A stretch of 64,000 nt of DNA from Flavobacterium sp. SCGC AAA160-P02. Lineage in GTDB: Bacteria > Bacteroidota > Bacteroidia > Flavobacteriales > Flavobacteriaceae. Positions within the stretch are counted from its first letter, which is position 1; every line of letters starts with the position of its first letter. The DNA lies in the NCBI GenBank assembly GCA_000383355.1, contig KB911102.1, forward strand, positions 137,282-201,281, given 5' to 3'. Below the pieces are notes generated by a model. That model was not told the origin of the DNA, searched no databases, and saw nothing but the letters and a program-made list of their open reading frames with translations. The translations under genes and the position numbers were made by a program. Positions 18,792 through 28,310 of the stretch are shown piece by piece.

Positions 18792-18917
18792 TAGTTTACT
18801 TATCTGTCGAAGTTAATGAGAATTTCTTAAACGATTCTTTAATTTAGAAAGAGTATAAATAAATCTAGAATATATTACGTGTATTGGTCTTCATATTCCT
18901 CAAAAATCTATTAAATT

Positions 18918-18922
18918 AGGAG
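18918..18922 (+). promoter_or_regulatory. Shine-Dalgarno site of the GH113-like gene
   Basis: AGGAG lies 6 bases before the ATG at 18929. It fixes this start and is unusual here, since most genes in the window lack a Shine-Dalgarno sequence. Confidence 0.6.
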
Positions 18923-18928
18923 ATAATT

Positions 18929-19936
18929 ATGATCAGAAGCAAACATTTTCTTTTTACAGTTTTACTTGTTAGTTTTTCGATGCTGGTTAGTGCACAAAAA
19001 ATTAATGGCGTTAGTTTAGTTGCATCAAGAGATAGTATTACAAGCTTGCATGTAAATTCTGTAATTGATGTAAATGCCAATTATGTTGCACTAATGCCTT
19101 TCGGGTTTATTAAAGAGTTGTCTTCTCCAGAAATTCGTTTCAATTCTAAAAGACAATGGTTTGGCGAACGAGAACAAGGTATTCGTCAGTACGCAAAAGA
19201 GCTTCAAAACAAAGGAATTAAGTTTATGATAAAACCTCAAATTTGGGTTTGGAGAGGCCAGTTTACAGGTCATATTAGTATGGATTCAGAAATTCAATGG
19301 AATATTTTAGAAGATTCATATTCATCTTTTATTCTTATGTATGCTGCTATTGCTCAAGAAACAAATGCAGCCTTATTTTGCATTGGTACAGAATTAGAAA
19401 AATTTGTGATTAGTAGGCCAGCTTATTGGAACGTTTTAATTCAAGAAATTAAAAAAGTATACAAAGGCAAACTTACCTATGCAGCCAATTGGGATGAGTT
19501 TAAACGTGTTCCGTTTTGGAGTGAATTAGATTGTATTGGTATAGATGCATATTTTCCAGTAACAGATAAAAAGACACCCACTGTTGAAGAATTTGAAGCA
19601 GGGTGGCGACCACATAAAATTGAAATTCAAAAAATTCAACATAAATTTAACAAACCTATTTTGTTCACAGAATACGGCTATAGAAGTATAGATTTTACAG
19701 GTAAGGAACCTTGGGATTCTAAAAGAATTACTGGCTCAATTAATTTGTTAGCTCAAAAAAATGGGTTGCAGGCTATTCACAATCAGTTTTGGAAAGAAGA
19801 CTGGTTTTTAGGAGGTTTTATATGGAAATGGTTTCATAAACACACTGAAGTAGGAGGAGAGAATAACAATAGATTTACACCACAAAACAAGCCTGCTGAA
19901 GTTTTACTAAGAAGTTTATACAAACAGGCTCCATAA
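18929..19936 (+). CDS. Secreted GH113-like glycoside hydrolase (TIM barrel)
   Basis: The 335-residue product has a Sec signal peptide (residues 1-22, ending VSA). The body resembles GH113 beta-mannanases and related TIM-barrel hydrolases. It has IKPQIWVWRGQF, the likely acid/base in GTELEKF (Glu155), DCIGIDAYFPV, and the likely nucleophile in FTEYGY (Glu248), all in the clan GH-A order. It is monocistronic, with the FAD oxidoreductase divergent on its left and the arsenosugar cluster convergent on its right. Mannan or another beta-glycan is the expected substrate by family only. There is no carbohydrate-binding module or sorting domain. Confidence 0.8.
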   Translation: MIRSKHFLFTVLLVSFSMLVSAQKINGVSLVASRDSITSLHVNSVIDVNANYVALMPFGFIKELSSPEIRFNSKRQWFGEREQGIRQYAKELQNKGIKFMIKPQIWVWRGQFTGHISMDSEIQWNILEDSYSSFILMYAAIAQETNAALFCIGTELEKFVISRPAYWNVLIQEIKKVYKGKLTYAANWDEFKRVPFWSELDCIGIDAYFPVTDKKTPTVEEFEAGWRPHKIEIQKIQHKFNKPILFTEYGYRSIDFTGKEPWDSKRITGSINLLAQKNGLQAIHNQFWKEDWFLGGFIWKWFHKHTEVGGENNNRFTPQNKPAEVLLRSLYKQAP

Positions 19937-19946
19937 AATATAATGG

Positions 19947-20840
19947 TTATTTTTTCTGACCTAAAGGATATATTTCTTGCCCAAGAAAGTCTGTTGGAAA
20001 TTTCTCATCACTTTCAAATCCCAATTCAATATCACGACCGTTTGAAGGAATATAATTGGTTTTAAAAAGATAATCCCAAATACTTAATGTTAGGCCAAAA
20101 TTAACGCCAAATTTATTGGGGACCTTCTTTCCGTGATGCCAAATATGCATCTGAGGATTGTTAAAAATATACTTAAAAATTCCTAAAGGAATGGAAATAT
20201 TACTGTGGTTAAAATGCCCCATAGCTAAGGTAAATAAATGGACTAAAATAAAATCATCTATTCCAAAACCAATAAATGCTAGTGGAATATATTCTAGAGT
20301 TCTATATACGATTGTCTCCATCCAATGATACCTTAGATGAGCCGCAAAGCCCATTTCTTTTACAGAGTGGTGTACTTTGTGAAAATTCCATAAGAACGGA
20401 ATACGGTGCAACAATCTATGAATAAAGTATTGAATAAAATCTCGCAGTATAAAAAGAACAAATAACTGACTCCAATAAGGGAATGTTTCTATGTTAAAAA
20501 ATGCAAGATTATCAATACCAATAGACATTAGCACATCATTAAAAAATGCAACAGCAACATTAGAAACAGCATTGTATAAAATTAAGGAGAATAAGAAAAA
20601 ATTAAAAAACATATAGAAGCCGTCTAACCAAAAATCTTTTCTAATATTTTTTTGATTTTTTCGCCAAGGAAATACAATTTCTAAACTCCAAAAAATCAAT
20701 GAAATTAATAGTAGCCAATAGAAATAATTACCCCAATGTGGATTCATAATTTCTCTGACTAAATACTGATAGTAACCAGAGAAAGATTGTTGAATGATGT
20801 CTAAGTATGTATCCATTTTAGATAAAAATAGTTTGTTCAA
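19947..20840 (-). CDS. Sterol desaturase/fatty acid hydroxylase superfamily membrane protein
   Basis: The 297-residue membrane protein has about five hydrophobic helices and the di-iron histidine motifs of the superfamily: HRLLH and HKVHH in the first half, HFNHSN, then HIWHHG. Members hydroxylate or desaturate sterols and fatty acids, or cleave ether lipids (alkylglycerol monooxygenase). It starts 3 bp after arsM, so it appears to be the distal gene of the arsenosugar operon. A role in making or modifying arsenolipids is an attractive inference but unproven. It could also be a general lipid enzyme. Confidence 0.85.
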   Translation of the reverse strand: MNKLFLSKMDTYLDIIQQSFSGYYQYLVREIMNPHWGNYFYWLLLISLIFWSLEIVFPWRKNQKNIRKDFWLDGFYMFFNFFLFSLILYNAVSNVAVAFFNDVLMSIGIDNLAFFNIETFPYWSQLFVLFILRDFIQYFIHRLLHRIPFLWNFHKVHHSVKEMGFAAHLRYHWMETIVYRTLEYIPLAFIGFGIDDFILVHLFTLAMGHFNHSNISIPLGIFKYIFNNPQMHIWHHGKKVPNKFGVNFGLTLSIWDYLFKTNYIPSNGRDIELGFESDEKFPTDFLGQEIYPLGQKK

Positions 20841-20843
20841 AAA

Positions 20844-21812
20844 TTAGCAACATCCACCACCATCGTAATGGAAAGTAGATTCAGAAAAATAAATATCATC
20901 TCTTTTTAAAGCTTGCAATGCTGCGGCTGTTTTATCACAAATTGCCAGTGGTTGATTTTTTAATAAGGTATGTCCAACGCCATCGTCAAAATAATCTGAA
21001 TCACCATAATAGATTGCTGCTTTGCCTGTAAAAACACAAGGGCCATCGTCTGGCATTGGGTCTTTAATGGCAGCAACTTCTATAGATTCTATATAAATTA
21101 ATTCATCTGTAGGATAATTTTTGGGATCTAATATTCTGTAAGGTTTACGAGCTCTAATCTCAATGGTTCCAAAACCAGCATCAGTTAGGGCTTTTACATA
21201 CGCTGCAATTGGTAAACTTCCACTCAAACACAAGGCGCGCAGACGATCATCGTTTCGCAGTTCATCGTTCATGGGTTGTTCGCAGGTAGGATCACTCATC
21301 ACTAAACGACCATGAGGTTTTAGCACTCTATACATTTCTGAAACAGCCTTTTTTAAGTCATCAGATTTAAAGATATTGAACAGACAGTTTTGGGCCGCCA
21401 CATCTATAGAATTGTCATCTACAGGAAGATTCATAGCATCCCCTTTGCGTAGCGTAACAAAATCACTTTTAAACCAAGGATTCATTGCTTCGGCCTCAAC
21501 AAAATTCTTGCGAGAAGCCTCCAACATTTCATCGACAACATCTAGCCCAATAACACCTCCTTTTTGACGATTAAAATAAGCAAATTGCAACAATTCCATT
21601 CCTCCACCTACACCAACGTAAAGCATTTTGGGGTTGTTCGTTAAATCTCGAGCATGCACAGTAGAACCACATCCGTAGTTCATTTCTTGCATAATTCTTG
21701 GAATTTTTAATCCCGGTAACTCCCAAATAGGGTTTGTAGTACAGCACAGACCAACATCTGGGCTAAGTGCAGCTTCTTTATAGACGTTATGTGTTGTTTC
21801 TAAATAACTCAT
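20844..21812 (-). CDS. arsM: Arsenite S-adenosylmethyltransferase of the arsenosugar pathway
   Basis: ArsM methylates As(III) with SAM, giving methylated arsenicals that feed arsenosugar synthesis. The 322-residue product has the class I methyltransferase motif VGVGGG (66-71) with GLDVVDEML after it, MYRVLKPHGRLVMSD near residue 165, and arsenic-liganding cysteines: C23-C24, C48, a Cys in AAQNCLFNIF, and a terminal GGGCC (C321-C322). The double-Cys ends and NYGCGSTVH region match the ArsM subgroup found beside ArsS. The ATG overlaps the purine nucleoside phosphorylase stop (ATGA), implying coupled translation. Confidence 0.92.
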   Translation of the reverse strand: MSYLETTHNVYKEAALSPDVGLCCTTNPIWELPGLKIPRIMQEMNYGCGSTVHARDLTNNPKMLYVGVGGGMELLQFAYFNRQKGGVIGLDVVDEMLEASRKNFVEAEAMNPWFKSDFVTLRKGDAMNLPVDDNSIDVAAQNCLFNIFKSDDLKKAVSEMYRVLKPHGRLVMSDPTCEQPMNDELRNDDRLRALCLSGSLPIAAYVKALTDAGFGTIEIRARKPYRILDPKNYPTDELIYIESIEVAAIKDPMPDDGPCVFTGKAAIYYGDSDYFDDGVGHTLLKNQPLAICDKTAAALQALKRDDIYFSESTFHYDGGGCC

Positions 21813-22624
21813 AAATGTTTTATTAATTCTTTAAATAAGATGATCATTTTTGGTTCTGTTTCTCCAGCTATTCTAATAATTTCCTGAATATTTACAGGAG
21901 CTAAATTTTTTGGGTCGCATTCATCCGTTAGTACTGAAATTGCAGCACATGGTACATTTAAATGCTTGGCGACAATCACTTCTGGTACAGTACTCATTCC
22001 AACAGCATCAACTTCTAGAATCTGTAGCATTCTATACTCTGCTCTGGTTTCTAGTTGTGGACCAAAAACACCTGCATACACTCCTTCATGCAATTGTATG
22101 TCGTTTTCGTTGGCTATTGATTTCAAAAAATCATTCATTTTTTTTGAATAAGGAGCTAACATGTCTGCAAAACGCTCTCCAAATTCACCAACTTCAGCAA
22201 ATGCTAAAGGTGAATTTCCTTGTAAGTTTAGATGGTCATCAATAAGCATTAATTCGCCTTTTTTATAAGAAAGATTAATTGCTCCGGATGCATTAGAAAT
22301 TAATAAAGAAGTAATTCCTAGCTGGTGCATGGCTCTAATTCCGTAGGTTACTTCCCAATGATTGTATCCTTCATACAGATGAAATCTACCAGACATGACC
22401 ACCACTTTTTTTCCTGAAAGAGTTCCGTATACTAATTTTCCAGAGTGAAATTCAACAGTTGCTTTTGGAAAATGAGGAATGTCTTTATAAGCAATCTCTT
22501 GTTCAATATCAATCTCATGAATTAATTGATGCAATCCAGAACCTAACACAATCCCTATTGTGGGTTTTTTAAATCCTTTAGAAACTAAAAAATCTGTGGT
22601 TTCCTGTAATTGTTTTGTTTTCAT
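21809..22624 (-). CDS. Purine-nucleoside phosphorylase
   Basis: The 271-residue trimeric-type PNP (class I) cleaves purine nucleosides with phosphate. Motifs are GIVLGSGL near 25, FHSGKLVYG, SGRFHLYEGYNHWEVTYGIRAM, ETRAEYRMLQ and GMSTVPEVIVAKHLN. Inside this cluster it is likely to act on the arsenylated adenosine or deoxyadenosyl intermediate, releasing adenine and exposing the arsenoribose; this is inference from context. I begin it at the ATG at 22624; the frame also has a GTG at 22630. It overlaps arsM by 4 nt. Confidence 0.9.
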   Translation of the reverse strand: MKTKQLQETTDFLVSKGFKKPTIGIVLGSGLHQLIHEIDIEQEIAYKDIPHFPKATVEFHSGKLVYGTLSGKKVVVMSGRFHLYEGYNHWEVTYGIRAMHQLGITSLLISNASGAINLSYKKGELMLIDDHLNLQGNSPLAFAEVGEFGERFADMLAPYSKKMNDFLKSIANENDIQLHEGVYAGVFGPQLETRAEYRMLQILEVDAVGMSTVPEVIVAKHLNVPCAAISVLTDECDPKNLAPVNIQEIIRIAGETEPKMIILFKELIKHL

Positions 22625-22688
22625 GGACACTCAATTTACTGAGGTTAAACTTGCTTTAAGATTTTATTATCTGAGCCTATAGATCTTA

Positions 22689-23297
22689 TTAGATTGATAG
22701 AAATTTAGTAAAAGCAGGATGATGTTCTATATCTTCAATTACATCAACATCATTCAACATTGGTAACAAATGTACATCAACTTTTTCTAAATTTTTTAAA
22801 GTATCTTCTCTCACTGAAGATGTTCCCCAATTTTTGTTTTGAAAGATTTTAGGATATGTTTTTTTTAATCCTATTAGATAATAGCCACCATCAGTAGCCG
22901 GTCCAATAACAACATCCTTTTTTTCTAATTTTTCAAAAGCTTCCTCAATATGGGATGCTTCTAAGTCATATAAATCACTTCCAATCAAGACGACTTTATG
23001 ATACTTGTCTTTAAAACATGTTTCAAAAGCATGGTTCATTTTAGCACCTAGGTGCTTGCCAACTTGAAGCTCTTTTTTATAGGTAGTAGTATCCCAGAGA
23101 TCATTTTCTAAAACTTCTTGAGAGTAAAAAATTACTTTATCGCAGTGTATGTTTTGAGTGACCTCCTTTGTTTTCTGCAATAAAAAAAGATAAATATCTA
23201 ATGCTGTTTTTTTGCCAACAGCTTTTGCCAATCTAGTTTTAACTTTCCCCAAGATAGGATTTCGAGTGAAAATGATAAGAATGCTTTTATGTGTCAA
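22689..23297 (-). CDS. TIGR04282-type glycosyltransferase/nucleotidyltransferase-like protein
   Basis: The 202-residue protein has a CofC/GT-A-like fold. It shows IIFTRNPILGKVKTRLAKAVGKKTA at the N-terminus, IGSDLYDLEASHIEEAF near 95-110 (metal-binding Asp), and VVIGPATDGGYYLIGLKK. This is the family named for its link to arsenosugar biosynthesis. It is expected to add or activate a sugar-type group on the arsenoribose product. It lies 54 bp after arsS and 64 bp before the PNP gene on the same strand. The partner family TIGR04283 was not found in the window. Confidence 0.87.
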   Translation of the reverse strand: MTHKSILIIFTRNPILGKVKTRLAKAVGKKTALDIYLFLLQKTKEVTQNIHCDKVIFYSQEVLENDLWDTTTYKKELQVGKHLGAKMNHAFETCFKDKYHKVVLIGSDLYDLEASHIEEAFEKLEKKDVVIGPATDGGYYLIGLKKTYPKIFQNKNWGTSSVREDTLKNLEKVDVHLLPMLNDVDVIEDIEHHPAFTKFLSI

Positions 23298-23351
23298 TTG
23301 GGTCTAATTTTAAATTAGTACGCACTAATTTTTAAGAAGTTATAACTTTTA

Positions 23352-24407
<1,056 letters not shown>

Positions 24408-24408
24408 C

Positions 24409-24744
24409 CTACATTTCCAATTTGTTCACTTTGTTCATCATTTGAACTCCATGTACTAAGGTAGCGCCACTTTTAATTGCGGCACCCACATGAACAGCTT
24501 CCATCATTTCTTCTTTTGTAATTCCTCGCTGTAAACCATCTTTTGTATAAGCATCAATGCAATATGGGCATTGCTCTGTATGAGCTACAGCCAAAGCTAT
24601 TAATGATTTTTCACGAGCCGTTAGGGCCCCTTCTTCAAATACTTTCCCATAATAATCAAAGAATTTGTTTCCAAGTTCTTCATTCCAATCTGTAATATTG
24701 CCAAATTTGCGTAAATCGGCAGGGTCATAATATGTTTTAGACAT
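24409..24744 (-). CDS. Arsenosugar biosynthesis-associated peroxidase-like protein (CMD/AhpD family)
   Basis: The 111-residue carboxymuconolactone decarboxylase-fold protein has the redox motif C59-x-x-C62 (HTEQCPYCIDAY), as in AhpD. The family member found with ArsS has this size and an N-terminal YYDPADLRKFGNI stretch. It probably supplies a thiol/disulfide or peroxide-reducing step to arsenic chemistry; the exact reaction is unknown. It is 6 bp after the DUF547 gene and 1 bp before arsS, so it is firmly inside the operon. Confidence 0.88.
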   Translation of the reverse strand: MSKTYYDPADLRKFGNITDWNEELGNKFFDYYGKVFEEGALTAREKSLIALAVAHTEQCPYCIDAYTKDGLQRGITKEEMMEAVHVGAAIKSGATLVHGVQMMNKVNKLEM

Positions 24745-24750
24745 AAAAAA

Positions 24751-25458
24751 TTATTTTTTGTTCAAACTCCAGTCGTAAGTTAGGTATTTTATGCTGGCTT
24801 TTTCACTTATTTTTATAGCAGCATAGGTATTCAAATAATTGATAATAGTTCCATTTTTTATAAAATCTTTGGAAAACCAATTAAATATCTCTGATAGCGC
24901 TACATTGTTTTTGCTAATTTTATTTCTAGTAGTATCGTTTATAAACACTTTCATTAAATTGTCTAAACTATACGCTATATTGTCTTCTGTAAAAGCAAAA
25001 TTCCAGAGCCTAGGACAAGATACTGAAGCGCAATTGATACCTACATGAATTCTTGGGTCATTAAATTTTTTTCGTAAGATTTCGTGCTCAATCTGATCTA
25101 GTGTATATCTTTTTTGACCAACTTTCACAAAAGGAATTTTCCAAGCAGTCTTCCCATCAATTTTAATGTCTCTTATGCTTTTTAAAGGGTAGTTGTTTAG
25201 AATAATTTTGATAGTATATGCATTATAGGTATTTATCCAAAAAGCTTTTTTCTTATTTGATGACCAATCTTTCGTTGGTTCATTGTTTTGAATATAGGCT
25301 AAATAATTATCTAAGAGTGTTTCATTGTTTTTTAATGATTGATAATCTACCCTTCCTGTTTTATCAACATTTTTTTGGAGTAAACTATCAAAAATACTAG
25401 TTTGAGCCTGTATTGCAACAAAGCTAAGCATGCATATAAATGTACTAATTTTTGTCAT
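24751..25458 (-). CDS. DUF547 protein, exported
   Basis: The 235-residue protein has a signal peptide (residues 1-18, ending IQA). The DUF547 domain has YLAYIQNN, KKAFWINTYNAYTIKIILNNYP, KIPFVKVGQKRYTLDQIEHEILR, and HVGINCASVSCPRL with two conserved cysteines. The domain resembles transglutaminase/papain-like folds, and no activity is established. It is first in the arsenosugar operon, 6 bp before the peroxidase-like gene. DUF547 genes are often seen beside arsS-type clusters. A periplasmic role would set it apart from the otherwise cytosolic pathway. Confidence 0.87.
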   Translation of the reverse strand: MTKISTFICMLSFVAIQAQTSIFDSLLQKNVDKTGRVDYQSLKNNETLLDNYLAYIQNNEPTKDWSSNKKKAFWINTYNAYTIKIILNNYPLKSIRDIKIDGKTAWKIPFVKVGQKRYTLDQIEHEILRKKFNDPRIHVGINCASVSCPRLWNFAFTEDNIAYSLDNLMKVFINDTTRNKISKNNVALSEIFNWFSKDFIKNGTIINYLNTYAAIKISEKASIKYLTYDWSLNKK

Positions 25459-25526
25459 TAATTTTCTATGGTTATCTTAGTTTAGACGCAAGGTTTTAGC
25501 GACTTTACAATTATAAACAACAATTT

Positions 25527-26228
25527 TTAAATTTCTATTTCTTCTCCCATCTTTAAATTAAAATGTTTTCTAAAGAAAAAGACTACAGCGTATAAAATTG
25601 GGGTGTCTAATGCTGCAATCATTATTTTAAAAACAACACCACTTATGAGTAAGCCTAAGAATTTATCCCAGGCAATAATATCAAATGAACACAAGAGAAT
25701 TAATACGGTGAGGGTGTCAATAACCTGAGAAGAAAATGTAGAAAAGTTATTTCTTAACCAAAGATGCTTCCCCTTGGTTAGGTTTTTCCAAAAGTGATAG
25801 ACTCGAATGTCTATAAACTGTGCAAATAAATAAGCCATCATAGAGGCAAGAACGGCTAGTGGAGCTGATCCAAATACTTCAATAAAAGTTGTATCATTAA
25901 CAGCAGACCAAGAAGTTGATGGTACAGCCATTGAAACATAAATAATTCCTAAAGAAAAGAAAGAGGCAAAAATACCAGCAATAACTACATGATTGGCTTT
26001 CTTTTTCCCATAAATTTCTGATAATATATCAGTAATTAAAAAAGTAATAGGGTAGGGTAATAAGCCAACAGAAACCTCAAATAATTTCACGTCAAAAATT
26101 TCACTATCAATAGGATACCAATAAAAGAATTTTTGAAAAATTAGATTGGAGGTCACTAACGAAGCAATAAACAAGGCAGCTAGAATTAGATAGATAATTT
26201 GGGCTTGAGATTTTTTCTGTGAAATCAT
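25527..26228 (-). CDS. Queuosine precursor transporter (YhhQ/VUT family)
   Basis: The 233-residue inner-membrane protein has about six transmembrane helices. It carries the family stretches LVTSNLIFQKFF, PITFLITDILSEIYGKKKANHVV, AYLFAQFIDIRVYHFWK and RNNFSTFSSQVIDTLTV. The family imports 7-deazaguanine precursors such as preQ0/preQ1 for queuosine. With queA at 4681 it suggests the organism can salvage precursors. The gene lies 68 bp upstream of the arsenosugar operon on the same strand, and fabD diverges from it. I found no convincing preQ1 riboswitch in its leader. Confidence 0.9.
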   Translation of the reverse strand: MISQKKSQAQIIYLILAALFIASLVTSNLIFQKFFYWYPIDSEIFDVKLFEVSVGLLPYPITFLITDILSEIYGKKKANHVVIAGIFASFFSLGIIYVSMAVPSTSWSAVNDTTFIEVFGSAPLAVLASMMAYLFAQFIDIRVYHFWKNLTKGKHLWLRNNFSTFSSQVIDTLTVLILLCSFDIIAWDKFLGLLISGVVFKIMIAALDTPILYAVVFFFRKHFNLKMGEEIEI

Positions 26229-26337
26229 ACAAAACGAAATTACTAATTATTTATCATTACAAACTCCCGTGATTTAAACTATTTACTAAGATTTTTTTAG
26301 GCTTACTAAAATACTTCGTAATCAGATAAGAAATTCC

Positions 26338-26345
26338 TATTTTTG
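26338..26345 (+). promoter_or_regulatory. -7 promoter element for fabD
   Basis: TATTTTTG fits TAnnTTTG, 28 bp before the fabD ATG. No clear -33 TTG is present. Confidence 0.5.
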
Positions 26346-26373
26346 CAGCTACAACTAACGAAATTATACCGAG

Positions 26374-27261
26374 ATGAAAGCATATATTTTTCCTGGTCAA
26401 GGAGCACAATTTACAGGCATGGGTTTAGATTTATATGAAAACTCCCCAATGGCTCAAGAGCTTTTTGAAAAGGCAAATGAAATTTTAGGGTTTTGCATTA
26501 CAGACATTATGTTTGAAGGTACTGCAGATCAATTAAAACAAACAAATGTAACTCAGCCAGCTATTTTTTTACATTCGGTAATTTTAGTAAAAGCTCTAGG
26601 CGATTCTTTTCAACCAGAAATGGTTGCAGGGCATTCTTTAGGCGAAATTTCTGCCTTGGTTGCTGCAGGTGTTTTATCTTTTGAAGACGGGCTTCAATTG
26701 GTTTCTAAACGCGCTTCGGCAATGCAAAAAGCTTGTGAAATTATGCCATCAACGATGGCTGCGGTTTTAGGGCTAGATGATGAAATTGTTGCGCAAGTTT
26801 GTAATGATGTTGATGGAGTAGTAGTGGCCGCAAATTATAATTGTCCTGGTCAATTGGTGATTTCTGGTGAAGTTTCTGCTGTTAAAAAGGCCTGTGAGTT
26901 ATTAACAGAAAAAGGAGCAAGAAGAGCCTTAATTTTACCCGTTGGAGGTGCTTTTCATTCTCCAATGATGGAACCTGCAAGAGAAGAGTTAGCTGCTGCA
27001 ATAAAGGGTACTCACTTCAATGAGCCAACCTGTGCGGTCTACCAAAATGAGCCTGCAAAATCAGTAACATCAGCTGCTGAAATTAAAGAAAATTTAATGA
27101 AGCAATTAACAGCTCCAGTAAAATGGACACAATCTATTCAAGCTATGGTAGCAGATGGAGGAACAGAGTTTATTGAAGTTGGCCCAGGCAAAGTTTTACA
27201 AGGGCTAATGCGTAAAATAGATAGAACTGTTTCAGCAAGTGGTGCAAGTTTTGAAAACTAA
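26374..27261 (+). CDS. fabD: Malonyl-CoA:ACP transacylase
   Basis: FabD loads malonate from CoA onto acyl carrier protein for fatty acid synthesis. The 295-residue product has FPGQGAQFTGMG at residues 6-17, the nucleophile Ser88 in GHSLGE (86-91), the conserved Gln in TQPAIF (60-65), and GGAFHSPMM near 195, with the catalytic His. It is a single gene with its own -7 box, ending 4 bp from the convergent galE stop. No other fatty acid synthesis genes are adjacent. Confidence 0.95.
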   Translation: MKAYIFPGQGAQFTGMGLDLYENSPMAQELFEKANEILGFCITDIMFEGTADQLKQTNVTQPAIFLHSVILVKALGDSFQPEMVAGHSLGEISALVAAGVLSFEDGLQLVSKRASAMQKACEIMPSTMAAVLGLDDEIVAQVCNDVDGVVVAANYNCPGQLVISGEVSAVKKACELLTEKGARRALILPVGGAFHSPMMEPAREELAAAIKGTHFNEPTCAVYQNEPAKSVTSAAEIKENLMKQLTAPVKWTQSIQAMVADGGTEFIEVGPGKVLQGLMRKIDRTVSASGASFEN

Positions 27262-27265
27262 AATT

Positions 27266-28273
27266 TTATTGTTTTAATTGCCATTTCCAAGCAGCTAATA
27301 GTGCCTGTTCAAGGGTTTTTTCTGTTTCCCAACCTAATTCAACTTTAGCTAACGTAGTATCTGCATATGCAGAGGTAATATCTCCTTCTCGTCTGGCTAC
27401 AATTTTATAATTAAGTCTTGTATTGCTAACTTTTTCAAATGCTTTAATAACTTCTAGAACAGAACTTCCAGTTCCAGTTCCTACATTAAAGACTTCAAAA
27501 TCTTTTTTATTACCATTGTTTAGCAATCTTTCTAATGCTGCAATATGTGCTTTTGCCAAATCTACAACATGAATATAATCACGAACTGCAGTTCCGTCTT
27601 TTGTAGGATAATCATCTCCAAAAACAGACAATTCTTTTCTAATTCCAGCAGCAGTTTGTGTTACAAAAGGAATTAAATTTTGAGGAACTCCTAGCGGTAA
27701 TTCCCCAATAATAGCAGTTTCATGTGCTCCAATTGGATTAAAATATCTAAGGGCAATAGCTTTTAGCCCGTTTGCTTTACAACTTTCTTTAATAATTTCT
27801 TCTCCAATTTGCTTGGTGTTTCCATAAGGAGATTCTGCAGGTTTTACTGGAGCATTTTCAGTAATAGGAAGCTCATCTGCCTGACCGTAAACAGTACATG
27901 AAGAGCTGAAAATAAAATTAGATAATTGATGTTCCTTCATCTCTTGTAGGAGATATACCAGAGTGCTAATATTATTTTCGTAATATAATAACGGATTTTT
28001 AACGCTTTCTCCAACCGCTTTTGAGGCTGCGAAATGTATAATGCCGTTTACTTTATTGGTATTAAAAAAATCTTTGACAGCTGTTTTATTGCGAAGGTCA
28101 ATATTAAAATAGGATGGCTTTATTCCTGTAATTGAAATAATACGATCTAAAACTTCAATTTTTGAATTGTATAAATTATCGATAATTACAACTTCATAAC
28201 CTGCTTGCTGGAGTTCAACAACGGTATGAGATCCTATAAAACCTAAACCACCTGTAACCAATATCTTTTTCAT
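27266..28273 (-). CDS. galE: UDP-glucose 4-epimerase
   Basis: GalE interconverts UDP-glucose and UDP-galactose (some members also the N-acetyl forms), in the cytosol with bound NAD. The 335-residue product has the Rossmann motif GGLGFIGSHT (8-17), FAASKAVGES, SSSCTVYG with the active-site Ser/Thr, and YGNTKQIGEE (the YxxxK catalytic pair). The YFNPIGAH and GTAVRDYIHVVDLAKAHI stretches are typical. It lies 37 bp after the DegT aminotransferase on the same strand, suggesting a shared nucleotide-sugar role. Confidence 0.94.
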   Translation of the reverse strand: MKKILVTGGLGFIGSHTVVELQQAGYEVVIIDNLYNSKIEVLDRIISITGIKPSYFNIDLRNKTAVKDFFNTNKVNGIIHFAASKAVGESVKNPLLYYENNISTLVYLLQEMKEHQLSNFIFSSSCTVYGQADELPITENAPVKPAESPYGNTKQIGEEIIKESCKANGLKAIALRYFNPIGAHETAIIGELPLGVPQNLIPFVTQTAAGIRKELSVFGDDYPTKDGTAVRDYIHVVDLAKAHIAALERLLNNGNKKDFEVFNVGTGTGSSVLEVIKAFEKVSNTRLNYKIVARREGDITSAYADTTLAKVELGWETEKTLEQALLAAWKWQLKQ

Positions 28274-28310
28274 AATAATTGTCTTTAAAATTGATTTTTT
28301 TTATTGAAAG

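Noticed and set aside
21910..22245. 111-codon open frame antisense to the purine nucleoside phosphorylase gene
   Set aside because: Low-complexity product and complete overlap with a well-supported gene.
26229..26373. Possible preQ1 riboswitch before the queuosine-precursor transporter
   Set aside because: I looked for the short stem and A-rich tail of the preQ1-I aptamer on the minus strand and did not see it.
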